A stretch of DNA of 64,000 nucleotides from positions 1 to 64,000 of the forward strand of contig DASXTC010000069.1 in NCBI GenBank assembly GCA_036505635.1, written 5' to 3'. Source of the stretch: DASXTC01 sp036505635. GTDB lineage: Bacteria > Acidobacteriota > Polarisedimenticolia > JACPZX01 > DASXTC01. The notes below the pieces were generated by a model. The model did no database searches, was not told the DNA's origin, and was given only the letters and a program-made list of their open reading frames with translations. The translations under genes and the position numbers were made by a program. This document shows, piece after piece, positions 44,049 through 53,364 of the stretch; the first letter of the stretch is position 1, and the number at the start of each line of letters is the position of its first letter.

Positions 44049-44953
44049 TGGAGGGGCGGCGCCGCCCCGACCTGTCGGTGACGATCGCCAGCTTCAACAC
44101 ATGCGCGGTGCTCGACAGGTGCATCGCCTCACTGCACGCGCACCGGGGCTCGCTCGACATGGAGGTCATCGTCGTGGACAACGGCTCGAGCGATGATTCG
44201 GCGCGGATGGTGGCCGGCAGATGGCCCGGAGTCAGGTTGATCGTCAACGACCGTAACCGATATCTCACCGGCGCTCAGAATCAGGCGATCGCGGCCGCCG
44301 GCGGCCGTTACCTCCTGATCCTGAACTCGGACATGGAGGTCGTGGACGGCACGCTTCCCTCGATGGTCGAGTGGATGGACGCGCACCCTCTGACCGGAGC
44401 CGCCTCCTGCGTGGAGGTGCTGCACGGCCGGCCCAAGGCGCCCCTGCTCTTCCAGACTCCGCGCGAGGCGATCCTCAGACGCACCTGGCTGCGCCGCCTC
44501 AGCCCGTCCCGACCGGACCATTTCGTCAATCCCGCCCACGAGTCGGGCCAGGTGGAGGCCGAGGTGATCAGCGACGCCTTCATGGTGGTCCGCCGCGAGG
44601 CCCTCCTGGGAATCGGCGGCTTCGATGAGAGCCTCAAGCTCTACTACACGGAGGACGATATATGCATGCGGCTTCATCGCGCCGGCTGGCAGGTGCACTT
44701 CGTGGCGTCGGCGACGGTGATCCACATTGGCGACGGATCGCACAGCGTCAACACGGTCGGCCGGCTGAGGATCCTGTGGATTAACTACCGCGACACCTGG
44801 CGCTACTTCCACAAGCACTTCGGCCCGGCCGCCGGCCTGGTCGTTTACGCGGTCTTCCTGGCGCAGTTCGCCCTGCATGACGCGCCGCGGGCGCTGAAGA
44901 AGCGCATGTCCGGCCTCCTGCGGAATCGCCCGAAGCCCCGTGAGGTCTCCTGA
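44033..44953 (+). CDS. GT2-family glycosyltransferase
   Basis: 306 residues from ATG 44033 with GGAGGGG upstream. GT-A fold: TIASFNTCAVLDRCIASL, the nucleotide strand VIVVDNGSSDDSARM, LILNSDMEVVDG (the DxD-like site) and GGFDESLKLYYTEDDICMR with the catalytic-base Asp. Resembles rhamnosyltransferases. Inverting, cytoplasmic or membrane-associated through the hydrophobic C-terminal helix (LVVYAVFLAQFAL). Only GT2 enzyme in the window; it likely adds a deoxysugar. Confidence 0.87.
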   Translation: MDPDVMEGRRRPDLSVTIASFNTCAVLDRCIASLHAHRGSLDMEVIVVDNGSSDDSARMVAGRWPGVRLIVNDRNRYLTGAQNQAIAAAGGRYLLILNSDMEVVDGTLPSMVEWMDAHPLTGAASCVEVLHGRPKAPLLFQTPREAILRRTWLRRLSPSRPDHFVNPAHESGQVEAEVISDAFMVVRREALLGIGGFDESLKLYYTEDDICMRLHRAGWQVHFVASATVIHIGDGSHSVNTVGRLRILWINYRDTWRYFHKHFGPAAGLVVYAVFLAQFALHDAPRALKKRMSGLLRNRPKPREVS

Positions 44954-45948
44954 TGCGCGCGACGATCGAGATCGCCCTCACCTTCGACGTCGAGTTCAAC
45001 AAGCCCTCGATCATCGAGGCGACGGGAAGCCTTTACTCGGGGCTCGACAGGATGCCCGGCGTGCTCGAGAGGCTCGCGCGCCGCGGAGTGCCCGGGACCT
45101 GGTACGTGGCACACGACGTGGACGAGGAGAACCAGATCGCGCGGCGCTTCCCCGGCCTCGTGGACTCCATGGCGCGGCAGGGGGAGATCGGTTGCCACTT
45201 CCACTTCCACCAGAACAGGAGGGTCCGCACCGACGAGGCGTTCCAGCGGGCCGGGATCGGCGAGGCGACCCGGTACCTGAGATCGCTCGGCCACCCCGTG
45301 ACCTCCTTTCGCGGGGGAAACGGCTTTCTGGACGCGACCACCCTGAGGGTGATCGAGGATCTCGGCTTCACCACTGACAGCTCGGTGGTTCCGGGGCTCC
45401 GGGAGGTGTCGCCGGAGGGGCTCGTCACCGACCACACCGCGCGGCGCTCCTGCGAGCCCTACTTTCCGCTCGCGGGGGACCCATGGACCGCCGGCGGGGA
45501 GGGCCCGCTCGAGATCCCCGTCGCCACCGACACGCTCTTTGATCTGAGAACTCCGGTCGTGAGCGTCCTGATCAACCGGGTGATCGGGATCGGCAACCTC
45601 GTGCTTCGCGATCCGGAAGGGGCCGCGCGGAGGATCGAGGCGATCCGGGCGAGGTCCGCGGGGGGCGCGATCGTCCTGGCGCTCTCGGCTCATCCGTACG
45701 ACTTTCTCGATGGTCCGCTCGCGGCGGGCCTCAAGCTGGAGCATCTGGATCGGTTCATCGGGCGGATGCAGGAGGTTCCGGACACGGTCTTCACGACCGC
45801 GAGCGGTATCCGGGATCGATGGACGGCACGCCCGTGGCCGGCGGCGCGTCCGGCCCGGCGCAGTCTCATACAGGTGACCACCTCCGATCTTCGCCGGATG
45901 CGCAACGGAGTCAGACGGGCGCTGCGGGCGGGCCGATGGATCGCGTGA
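44953..45948 (+). CDS. Polysaccharide deacetylase family protein
   Basis: 331 residues; its ATG shares one base with the previous stop (TGATG). NodB motifs: ALTFDVEFN (metal Asp pair altered to Asp-Val-Glu), GCHFHFHQNRR (His-x-His) and SFRGGNGFLD (Arg motif). No signal peptide, so a cytoplasmic substrate is expected. Related enzymes remove N-acetyl groups from amino sugars on carrier lipids. A second divergent NodB-like gene lies at 35769. Confidence 0.75.
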   Translation: MRATIEIALTFDVEFNKPSIIEATGSLYSGLDRMPGVLERLARRGVPGTWYVAHDVDEENQIARRFPGLVDSMARQGEIGCHFHFHQNRRVRTDEAFQRAGIGEATRYLRSLGHPVTSFRGGNGFLDATTLRVIEDLGFTTDSSVVPGLREVSPEGLVTDHTARRSCEPYFPLAGDPWTAGGEGPLEIPVATDTLFDLRTPVVSVLINRVIGIGNLVLRDPEGAARRIEAIRARSAGGAIVLALSAHPYDFLDGPLAAGLKLEHLDRFIGRMQEVPDTVFTTASGIRDRWTARPWPAARPARRSLIQVTTSDLRRMRNGVRRALRAGRWIA

Positions 45949-46832
45949 TGGGCGCCCCCGCGCGTCGTCCGGATCCGGAGCGCGACCTGATCGAGCGCAG
46001 GCTCCTCTCGTCGCTCTACCTTCGCGGGGCGGTTCCCCTGCGCCGTCTCGAGCGGCTGTCGGCGGGACGCGGCGGCGCGACCGACCTGGACGACGCACTC
46101 GCGAGACTTCGTCGCGAGGGGATGGTGGCGCGACAGGGGGGCCGGGTCCGTCTCACGCCGCTGGGGGAAAAGGTCGCCTATCGCTTCGCCTGCCAGGAGG
46201 CCCGCCCCCTCGCCGCGCTTCTGGACGACGTCGGGGAGGAGCTCCCTTCCTCGGGCCGCATGCTGGACCTTGGGTGCGGGCCGGGAGGCTATCTGGCGGA
46301 GGCGGCCGCCCGCGGCCCGGTCGCGGCGTTCGGGCTCGATCGCGATCCGGAGGCGCTCTCGATCGCGGCGGCCTCGCTTCGCGAGGAGGGGCTGGTAGCG
46401 CCCCTGGTGCGCGCCGAAGCCGAGCGGCTTCCCTTCGCCGCGGGTGTCTTCGACTCCGTCCTCTGCGTGGTCGTCCTTCCCTATGTGCGCGAGGAGCGCG
46501 TGCTGCGGGAAGCGGCGCGTGTCCTGCGGCCTGGGGGCAGGTTGATCGTCTCGGGGCACGGGCCGGGCTACTACGCGCGCCTCGCGGCAGGTCGCGGCAT
46601 GACGTGGCGCAGGCGTCTCTTCGGGTTGATCTCGATCGCGGGCACGCTGAGCCATCGGGCCTTCGGGCTGAGGCTGCCGGGGGCGCGGTACCAGAGGACG
46701 CGCGGCATCGCGTCGACCCTGGCTTCGTGCGGCGTCCGGGTGACCGGGCAGCACCGGCGCGGCCGCTTCTGCGGGCTCGCCGAGAGGGTTCGCCTCGTCG
46801 CGGTCAAGGGCGGGGAGGGAGGCGCGGCGTGA
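45936..46832 (+). CDS. Methyltransferase with N-terminal winged-helix-like domain
   Basis: 298 residues from ATG 45936; GTG 45945 (sharing GTGA with the previous stop) and ATG 45948 are alternatives, and no start has a strong ribosome site. Residues about 15-85 look like a winged helix (LLSSLYLRGAVPLRRLERL, RREGMVARQGGRVRLTPLG). Residues 100-250 are a class I SAM domain (MLDLGCGPGGYLAEAAARG, AFGLDRDPEAL, VLRPGGRLIVSGH). The combination suggests either an acceptor-binding module or a regulatory origin. Probably methylates a sugar of the locus B polymer. Confidence 0.77.
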   Translation: MDRVMGAPARRPDPERDLIERRLLSSLYLRGAVPLRRLERLSAGRGGATDLDDALARLRREGMVARQGGRVRLTPLGEKVAYRFACQEARPLAALLDDVGEELPSSGRMLDLGCGPGGYLAEAAARGPVAAFGLDRDPEALSIAAASLREEGLVAPLVRAEAERLPFAAGVFDSVLCVVVLPYVREERVLREAARVLRPGGRLIVSGHGPGYYARLAAGRGMTWRRRLFGLISIAGTLSHRAFGLRLPGARYQRTRGIASTLASCGVRVTGQHRRGRFCGLAERVRLVAVKGGEGGAA

Positions 46833-48034
46833 GAATCCTGCAGGTGGCCAAGAGCAGCCTGGCACCGGCCGGCCATAGCCACACCGTGCATCACCTGTCG
46901 GACGCCCTGGCGCGGCGTGGGCACGAGGTGACGGTGCTGGCGTTGCGCCCGCATCCGCGCGATCGGATGAGCCTGCTGGCGACGCAGCGTTTCGCGTACC
47001 ACCCGGAGCTCGTGAGGATGCCACGCACGCGCGGGTACCTCCACGACGCCATCTTCACCTGGGCGATCCGCAGACTGGCCGCCTCGGGGCGCTTCGACCT
47101 CGTGCACGCGCACATGCTCTTCCCCGAAGGGCATTGCGCTCTGCGGGCGCTGCGAGGCCGCCGCAGGCTCGAAGTCCCGCTCGTGGTCACCGGTCATGGA
47201 GAGGACATCCAGGTCGATCCGGCCTGCGGCTACGGAGTCCGGCTCGATCGCCGCATCGACCGGAAGGTCCGCCGGGTGCTCGCGTCGGCCGACGCCCTCA
47301 TCGCCATCGGCGAGGCGATGAAGCTCGAGATGGTGGCCGCCGGGGCGGACCCCTCGCGCGCCACGGTCATCCGCACCGGCTTCAACGTCGCCGGCGAGAA
47401 CGGGACCGTCGCGGAACGGCTCCCCGCGGCGGCGAGGGAGCCCGGATACCTCCTTTCGGTGGGGAGGCTCGTAAGAAAGAAGGGACATGACCTGCTCCTG
47501 CGCGCGATGCGGCGCGTCGTGGACAGGCACCCGGTCGCGCGGCTGGTGATTGCCGGCGAAGGACCGGAGCGGGGGGCCCTCGAGAGACTGGCCGGAGCTC
47601 TTCGTCTGACCCCTCACGTCGAGTTCGCGGGGTTCGTCACGGGCGTCGCGCTCGCCTCGCTCTACGCGAGGGGGTCGTTGTTCGTCTGTCCTTCGAGGTG
47701 GGAGCCGCTCGGCCTGGTGAATCTGGAGGCGATGGCCAGCGGCCTTCCCGTCGCGGCGTTCCGGATCGACGGGATCCCCGAGATCGTGAAGGAGGGGGAG
47801 AGCGGGCTGCTGGCTAATCCTGAGGATGAAGAGGATCTGGCCGCGGCGATCCTGCGCCTGATGGAGGATGGCCCGCTGCGAGAGAGGATGTCCCTCGCGG
47901 CGCGCGAGGCGGCGCGTCCCTACGAATGGGAGGCGGTGGCCGGCAGACACGAGGATCTCTACGCGCGGATCCTCGGATCCGCGGGACGGGGTGAGGCGCG
48001 GCGAAGTGGGGAAGAACCCGTGAGGGTGGCATGA
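46829..48034 (+). CDS. GT4-family glycosyltransferase
   Basis: 401 residues from GTG 46829 (GTGA overlap). N-terminal loop KSSLAPAGHSHTVHHLSDAL, DLVHAHMLFPEGH, donor side LLSVGRLVRKKGHDLLLRAM and CPSRWEPLGLVNLEAMASGLPV with the Glu-x7-Glu pattern. Typical length for the family. Followed immediately by a methyltransferase whose ATG overlaps its stop, a pairing that suggests the added sugar is methylated. Confidence 0.87.
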   Translation: MRILQVAKSSLAPAGHSHTVHHLSDALARRGHEVTVLALRPHPRDRMSLLATQRFAYHPELVRMPRTRGYLHDAIFTWAIRRLAASGRFDLVHAHMLFPEGHCALRALRGRRRLEVPLVVTGHGEDIQVDPACGYGVRLDRRIDRKVRRVLASADALIAIGEAMKLEMVAAGADPSRATVIRTGFNVAGENGTVAERLPAAAREPGYLLSVGRLVRKKGHDLLLRAMRRVVDRHPVARLVIAGEGPERGALERLAGALRLTPHVEFAGFVTGVALASLYARGSLFVCPSRWEPLGLVNLEAMASGLPVAAFRIDGIPEIVKEGESGLLANPEDEEDLAAAILRLMEDGPLRERMSLAAREAARPYEWEAVAGRHEDLYARILGSAGRGEARRSGEEPVRVA

Positions 48035-49032
48035 CTCTGACTCGAAGGGTCGATGATCGGAAGCTCGGCCGTCTGGTGAGGCTCGGTGCCGAGGAGGCGC
48101 GGCGCAGCGGCGAGGGGGAGGCGATCTCGAGGTGGGTCACCGCGGACGAGAACCCGATCTACCTGAGGCGCCTGGTCTACCACGTGTCCGGCCTGCTCTC
48201 TCTCAATGGACCGCCCCGGCATGGCTTCGCGCTCCTCGACGCTGGCGGTGGCTCGGGGCTCCTCTCGGTGATCGCCTGCCTCATGGGGGCCTCGCGGGGG
48301 ATCGTGATCGACACGAACCGCCATCTCATGGACTTCCTGCTCGCCGTGGCGCCGCGGCTCGCTCCCGACGTCAGGGTCGAGGGGTACCTCCGGGACGTGG
48401 CGAGCACCGGTCTGCCCGACGCGTCGGTGGACGTCGTCCTGTGCAACGAGGCCCTTTCGCACATGCTGGATGTCGAGAGGTTCCTCGACGAAGCCGGCAG
48501 GGTCCTGCGGCCGGGGGGGCGCCTCGTGATCTCGGACAGCAACAATGAGACTAACCCGAGGGTCCGCCGCGATCGGATCAAGGAGTGGGAGCGGTTCGAG
48601 CGGCCGGCGCGCGAGGGGTGCGAGGCGGGGGAGCTGTTCATAAAGCGGCGCGATCTGATCGAGGCCAGATTTCCAGGGATCGGCGCGGAGACCGCCTGCG
48701 AGATCGCCACCGCGACCTTCGGCATGACGGGGGAACAGGTGATGGAGGCCGCGTCCCTCTGGTTGAGAGGAGACAGGAGGGAGGTATCCCGCTACGACGG
48801 CACGAGGTGTCCCATCGATCCGATCAGCAACCAGTGCGCCGACCGGCTCTTCAGGCCGTACGAGCTGGGCCGCCGCCTGAACCGGCACGGGATGCGGGCG
48901 AGCGTCCGAGCGCACTTCGCCACCGTGCCTCCCTACAGGGCTCTCAACGGCCTGTGGGGGGCCATGAGCCCCTTGACGCTCCACCTCAGCAGGGCCTTCC
49001 GGATCGTGGCGGTGAAGGAGATGAGCGCGTGA
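48031..49032 (+). CDS. SAM-dependent methyltransferase
   Basis: 333 residues from ATG 48031. SAM site FALLDAGGGSGLLSVIACLMG and the acidic strand GIVIDTNRHLM; then VLCNEALSHMLDVERFLDEA and GGRLVISDSNNETNP. A long C-terminal part (about 180-333) may bind the acceptor (ISNQCADRLFRPYELGRRL). Third methyltransferase of locus B. The GGGSG loop is a normal class I variant. Overlaps the next start by 4 nt. Confidence 0.83.
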   Translation: MTLTRRVDDRKLGRLVRLGAEEARRSGEGEAISRWVTADENPIYLRRLVYHVSGLLSLNGPPRHGFALLDAGGGSGLLSVIACLMGASRGIVIDTNRHLMDFLLAVAPRLAPDVRVEGYLRDVASTGLPDASVDVVLCNEALSHMLDVERFLDEAGRVLRPGGRLVISDSNNETNPRVRRDRIKEWERFERPAREGCEAGELFIKRRDLIEARFPGIGAETACEIATATFGMTGEQVMEAASLWLRGDRREVSRYDGTRCPIDPISNQCADRLFRPYELGRRLNRHGMRASVRAHFATVPPYRALNGLWGAMSPLTLHLSRAFRIVAVKEMSA

Positions 49033-50255
49033 GCGGACGCCTCTCCATCTGCTTCGTCTCGCCCCATGCGATGGGTGCGATCCTACAGACCGGGCCGGTC
49101 CCCCCGCCGACCAATGACGCGGGCAGGATCGGCGGCGCCGAGCTCCAGCAGGCCATCGTGGGCCGTGAGCTGGCGCGCCGGGGCCACCGGGTCACCTTCC
49201 TGGTGGCGGACCCCGGCGGGCTCGACTCCCCGGATCCCGTCCCGGAGACCCTGGGGGGAATCCGCGTGATCGCCTACGCCGGGCCGCGGGCGCCCGAGAC
49301 GGGGGCATCGACGGCGCCGGACTCCGGCAAAGGGTGGCGGATCGCCCGGGAAGCGGCCTTGCTCCTGCGCGCAATCCTCCGGGCCGAGGCCGATGTCTAC
49401 AGCGTGCGCTCCAATCACCTCTGCGCCGTGACGGTGGCCGGCATATGCAGGATGCTGCGGAAGCCGTTCGTCTTCGCCGCGGGGCATGACGGCAACTGCG
49501 ACCCGGAGAGGGCGCACCACCCGCTCAACCCAATGGTGGCTGTCTCCTACGCGGCGGCGCTCAGGGGCGCGTCGGCCGTCGTCGCGCAGGGGGAGACACA
49601 GCGAGATCTGATCGAGAGAAACTTCGGAGCGAAGGCCCGCGTGATCCCCAGTGCGATCAGGCCGATGGACCCGCCCGCCCCGGGACCCCGCGAGGGGGTC
49701 CTCTGGGTCGGCTCCATCGAGCCGCGCAAGGGGCCCGACCGCGCCCTCGAGGTGGCCTCGGCGCTCCCGGGAGTCCGGTTCACCATGGTGGGCGGCGGCG
49801 TCCGCGGCGGCTGGCACGACGAGGTGGCCGCCCGGGCGAGCGCGCTTCCCAACGTGTCGTGGCTCGGCCCCCAGGCCCACCACGGGACCCTCGGGCTCTT
49901 CGACCGCGCGGCGCTCTACCTGAACACCTCGCGCTCTGAGGGGTTCCCCAATACTTTCCTCGAGGCGTGGATGCGCGGAGCCCCGGTGGTCAGCATGGAC
50001 ATCGATCCGGATGGCTGTCTCGCGCGACACGGTATGGGGCTGACGACCGGCGGGGTGGGCGAAACGGCCCAGGGGATCCTCGACCTGATCGGCGATCCGA
50101 GGCGTCGCGACGCGATGGCGCGCGCCGCCCGGTTCTTCGCCGAATCGAGGCACGGCATCGACTCCGTGGCCGACGCCTGGGAGGATCTCCTCGCGGATGC
50201 GGCGCTGGCCGGTGGATCGCGCGGCGCCGCCGTCGCGTCCGCGGGCTGCCGGTGA
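49029..50255 (+). CDS. GT4-family glycosyltransferase
   Basis: 408 residues from GTG 49029. Begins SICFVSPHAMGAIL with the N-terminal motif IGGAELQQAIVGRELARRGH. Donor side GVLWVGSIEPRKGPDRALEV and NTSRSEGFPNTFLEAWMRGA (Glu-x7-Glu). Cytoplasmic retaining enzyme. The GGAELQ motif marks the subgroup with a glycine-rich acceptor loop. Donor unknown. Located between a methyltransferase and another GT4, all with 4-nt overlaps. Confidence 0.86.
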   Translation: MSGRLSICFVSPHAMGAILQTGPVPPPTNDAGRIGGAELQQAIVGRELARRGHRVTFLVADPGGLDSPDPVPETLGGIRVIAYAGPRAPETGASTAPDSGKGWRIAREAALLLRAILRAEADVYSVRSNHLCAVTVAGICRMLRKPFVFAAGHDGNCDPERAHHPLNPMVAVSYAAALRGASAVVAQGETQRDLIERNFGAKARVIPSAIRPMDPPAPGPREGVLWVGSIEPRKGPDRALEVASALPGVRFTMVGGGVRGGWHDEVAARASALPNVSWLGPQAHHGTLGLFDRAALYLNTSRSEGFPNTFLEAWMRGAPVVSMDIDPDGCLARHGMGLTTGGVGETAQGILDLIGDPRRRDAMARAARFFAESRHGIDSVADAWEDLLADAALAGGSRGAAVASAGCR

Positions 50256-51385
50256 GGGCGCTTCTGGTCACCGGCATGTATCCAAAGCCGGATGACCCCG
50301 TCTTCGGCCGCTTCGTGGATGACCAGATGCGCGCGCTGGCGCTCCTCGAACCATCCCTGAGCTGGGATCTGCTCTTTTTCGACGGCCGCGCGTCGCGTCT
50401 GAACTACCTGAGGGCGATCCGTGAGGTGCGGCGCAGAGTCGCGCGCGCCCCCTACGACCTGGTCCACGCGCACTATGGACTCGCCGGGCTGGCGGCAGTC
50501 TGCCAGTCGCGCGCGCCGGTGGTGCTCACGCTGCACGGCAGCGACGTCGCGGTGCCGTGGCAGAGGGCCCTGACGCGTCTGGCGATCGCGCGGTCGGCCG
50601 CGGTGATCGCGGTGTCGCGCCGGATGAAGGAGACGCTCGAAGGTCCCGGTGGAGGCCCTGAAGGCGAGGTCGAGGTGATCCCCTGCGGGATCGACCTCGA
50701 AAGATTCCACCCCCGGCCGGCCGCCGAGGCGAGACGGCGGCTCGGGTGGCCCGAGGGCGGCAAGCGGGTTCTCTTCCCTGGCGATCCGGGCCGCCGCGTC
50801 AAGGGGCACGGCCTGTTCCGCGCGGTCATCGGTTCGCTGCGGGACGCGGGCCTCGACCTGACGGAGGTGACTCTCGCCGGGGTTCCGCCGGATCGAGTCC
50901 CGATCCTGATGAACGCCTGCGACCTCATGCTCATGACCTCGAGGTCCGAAGGGTCCCCCATGGTGGTCAAGGAGGCGATGGCATCCAACCTTCCGCTCGT
51001 CTCCCTCGACGTGGGGGACGTGGCCGAGGTGGCGGCCGGCGCGAGCCAGTGCGAGGTCGTGAACGCCCGTGCGGATTCTCCGAAGGCGAGGGAAGCTCTG
51101 GCCGGCGCCGCGCGGCGGATCCTGGAGGGCGGGGAGCGCAGCGGCGGGCGCGCGCGGGTGGCGCACCTGTCGCACGAGGCGATCGCCCGGCGCGTGCTCG
51201 CGATCTACCGCCGCGCCGCCGCGAGCCGGGATGGGCCCCTCATGTGCGGCCGCGACGCGGCCATCTTCGGGAGGGCCGGCGGCACACTGCCTGTCCCACT
51301 CGGGGACGATTCCTGCGCTGGCGGGCCGGGCCGGGCGGAGCCGGGCCGGGGTGAGAGGGGACGGAGCGACATCGTCATCCAGTGA
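50252..51385 (+). CDS. GT4-family glycosyltransferase
   Basis: 377 residues from GTG 50252. N-terminal LLVTGMYPKPDDPVFGRFVDD, DLVHAHYGLAGLAAV, VVLTLHGSDVAVPW, donor side RVLFPGDPGRRVKGHGLF and MTSRSEGSPMVVKEAMASNLPL. Similar to TuaC-like enzymes. The last 50 residues after the usual end (RAAASRDGPLMCGRDA and beyond) are low in structure and may reflect stop-codon loss. It is followed by a 56 nt gap, the longest after wza in the operon, so reading of the next gene relies on its own GGAGGT. Confidence 0.85.
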   Translation: MRALLVTGMYPKPDDPVFGRFVDDQMRALALLEPSLSWDLLFFDGRASRLNYLRAIREVRRRVARAPYDLVHAHYGLAGLAAVCQSRAPVVLTLHGSDVAVPWQRALTRLAIARSAAVIAVSRRMKETLEGPGGGPEGEVEVIPCGIDLERFHPRPAAEARRRLGWPEGGKRVLFPGDPGRRVKGHGLFRAVIGSLRDAGLDLTEVTLAGVPPDRVPILMNACDLMLMTSRSEGSPMVVKEAMASNLPLVSLDVGDVAEVAAGASQCEVVNARADSPKAREALAGAARRILEGGERSGGRARVAHLSHEAIARRVLAIYRRAAASRDGPLMCGRDAAIFGRAGGTLPVPLGDDSCAGGPGRAEPGRGERGRSDIVIQ

Positions 51386-51441
51386 CTCCACCATCCGGCC
51401 GATAAGAGACTCGCACCAGATTCGCCGCCGTGGAGGTACCG

Positions 51442-53364
51442 ATGGACGTCACTGTCCCGAAGCCGTTGCGCGTGGCCGTCGTTGCCTACACGCGTTACCG
51501 CACGGACGCCCGAGTGCGCAGGGAGGCGGAGGCCCTGGCCGCCCGAGGCGACTCGGTGGTGGCCTGGTGCCTGCGCTCCACGGGCCCATCGATCGAGACG
51601 ATCGCGGGCGTTCAGGTGCGCGAGCTTCGGGTGCGCCGGTACCGCGGCGACAGCTCCATCCTCTACCTCCTCTCGTACGCTCTCTTCATGATCGCCGCCG
51701 GGGCGGCACTGCTGGCCGGCCACCTGAGACGCCGCTACGACGTCGTGCACGTCCACAACATGCCCGACTTCATGGTCCTCGCGGCGCTGCCGGCGCGGCT
51801 CCTCGGGGCGCGCGTCATCCTGGACATCCATGACACGACGCCCGAGTCGTACGCCGGCAAGTTCGGCTTGCGCGCGAGCCACCCTCTGATACGGACGCTC
51901 GGGCTGGGAGAGCGGATCTGCGCGGCGTTGGCGCACGGCGTCATCGTCGTGCACGAGATCCAGAAGGACCTCGTCGTCTCGCGGGGGACGCCCGCCTCCC
52001 GGGTCACCGTCGTCATGAACAGCCCCGACGAGACCCTCTTCCCACCTGTGCGTCGGGACGAGATCCAGGCGCGTCACGTGACCCGCGAGAACGGGTTCAA
52101 CCTCTCGTACCACGGCCTCGTGGCCCGACGTCACGGCCTCGATCTCCTGTTGCGGTCCGTGGCGAGCCTGACACATGCCATCCCCGGCCTCAGGCTGACC
52201 GTCTGCGGGGAAGGGGATCACCTCCCGGAGGTCTCGCGGCTGGCACGCGATCTCGGTCTGGAGAGGATCGTCACGTTCGCGGGGATGCTCCCTCTGGAAC
52301 GGATGGCCGATCATCTGAGGGAAGCCGACCTGGAGGTCCTCCCCCTGCGCCGGGACGCGGCCACCGACCTGATGCTGCCCGTCAAGGCGATGGAGGCCAT
52401 CGCGTGCGGCGTGCCGATCCTCTCCGCAGAGTGCCGCGCTCTGAGGAGGCACTTCGGTGACGACGCGATCCTCTTCTGCGAGTCCGGCGACCCTGAGGCG
52501 ATGGCGCGCGCCATACACGGGGCCTGGCTCGATGGCGAGGGGAGGCTGGAGCGGGCGCGCCGCGCGTCGCTCCGGCTGGCCGGATACGCATGGAGGCACC
52601 AGAAGGAGCGCCTCATGGATCTGGTCGACGACCTGACGGGCCGCCACGACGGTGACCGCCTGGGGGCGCACCGCATCGCCAGTGAGTGCCGCATCCATCC
52701 CAACGTCACCATCGGCCCCGGCGCCGTCATCGAGGAGTACGCGGTGATCGGCCGTCCCCCCGCGGGAGCCGAGCCGGGCCAGTACCCGACGGTGGTCGGA
52801 GCCGGCGCGGTCATCCGGTCCCACGCCGTGATCTACGCGGGTTGCGTCATCGGCGACAGGTTTCAGGCTGGACACCACTCCCTGGTCCGCGAGAACACGA
52901 CGATCGGCGACGACGCGAGCCTCGGTAGCGGGAGCATCCTGGAGCACCACGTCACGGTGGGGGACCGGGTCCGGATCCACAGCCAGGCCTTCGTGCCGGA
53001 GACGACGGTGCTGGAGGATGGATGCTGGATCGGCCCGAACGTCGTGTTCACCAACGTGCCCCATCCTCTCTGTCCCAAGGCCAAGCAGTGTCTCAAGGGA
53101 GCGGTCGTGCAGCGCGGCGCGAAGATCGGCGCCAACACGACGCTGCTGCCCGACATCACGATCGGCCGGGACGCGCTCGTGGGCGCCGGGTCCCTTGTCC
53201 TGGGGGACGTGCCGCCGGGCGTCGTGGTCGCCGGCACGCCGGCGAGAGTCATCAAGGAGATCAGGGACCTGTCGTGCCCGTACGGATTGATCGAACGACC
53301 CTACGAGAGCGCCGCCGTCCAGCGGGGCGCAGGAGCCGCCATTCATGCCCGTCCCGCTCGTTGA
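51442..53364 (+). CDS. Fused GT4 glycosyltransferase and hexapeptide acetyltransferase
   Basis: 640 residues from ATG 51442 (GGAGGT 4 nt upstream; GTG 51430 is in frame). Residues 1-395 are a GT4 enzyme (VAYTRYRTDARVRREAEAL, DVVHVHNMPDFMVL, LSYHGLVARRHGLDLLLRSV, LMLPVKAMEAIACGVP). Residues about 405-620 are a left-handed beta-helix acyltransferase like WbpD/WlbB (CRIHPNVTIGPGAVIEEYAV, FVPETTVLEDGCWIGPNVVF, TLLPDITIGRDALVGAGSLV). The two parts are usually separate genes. The following aminotransferase and oxidoreductase are the usual companions of WbpD, so the second half probably acetylates the 3-amino group of a UDP-uronate. Confidence 0.87.
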   Translation: MDVTVPKPLRVAVVAYTRYRTDARVRREAEALAARGDSVVAWCLRSTGPSIETIAGVQVRELRVRRYRGDSSILYLLSYALFMIAAGAALLAGHLRRRYDVVHVHNMPDFMVLAALPARLLGARVILDIHDTTPESYAGKFGLRASHPLIRTLGLGERICAALAHGVIVVHEIQKDLVVSRGTPASRVTVVMNSPDETLFPPVRRDEIQARHVTRENGFNLSYHGLVARRHGLDLLLRSVASLTHAIPGLRLTVCGEGDHLPEVSRLARDLGLERIVTFAGMLPLERMADHLREADLEVLPLRRDAATDLMLPVKAMEAIACGVPILSAECRALRRHFGDDAILFCESGDPEAMARAIHGAWLDGEGRLERARRASLRLAGYAWRHQKERLMDLVDDLTGRHDGDRLGAHRIASECRIHPNVTIGPGAVIEEYAVIGRPPAGAEPGQYPTVVGAGAVIRSHAVIYAGCVIGDRFQAGHHSLVRENTTIGDDASLGSGSILEHHVTVGDRVRIHSQAFVPETTVLEDGCWIGPNVVFTNVPHPLCPKAKQCLKGAVVQRGAKIGANTTLLPDITIGRDALVGAGSLVLGDVPPGVVVAGTPARVIKEIRDLSCPYGLIERPYESAAVQRGAGAAIHARPAR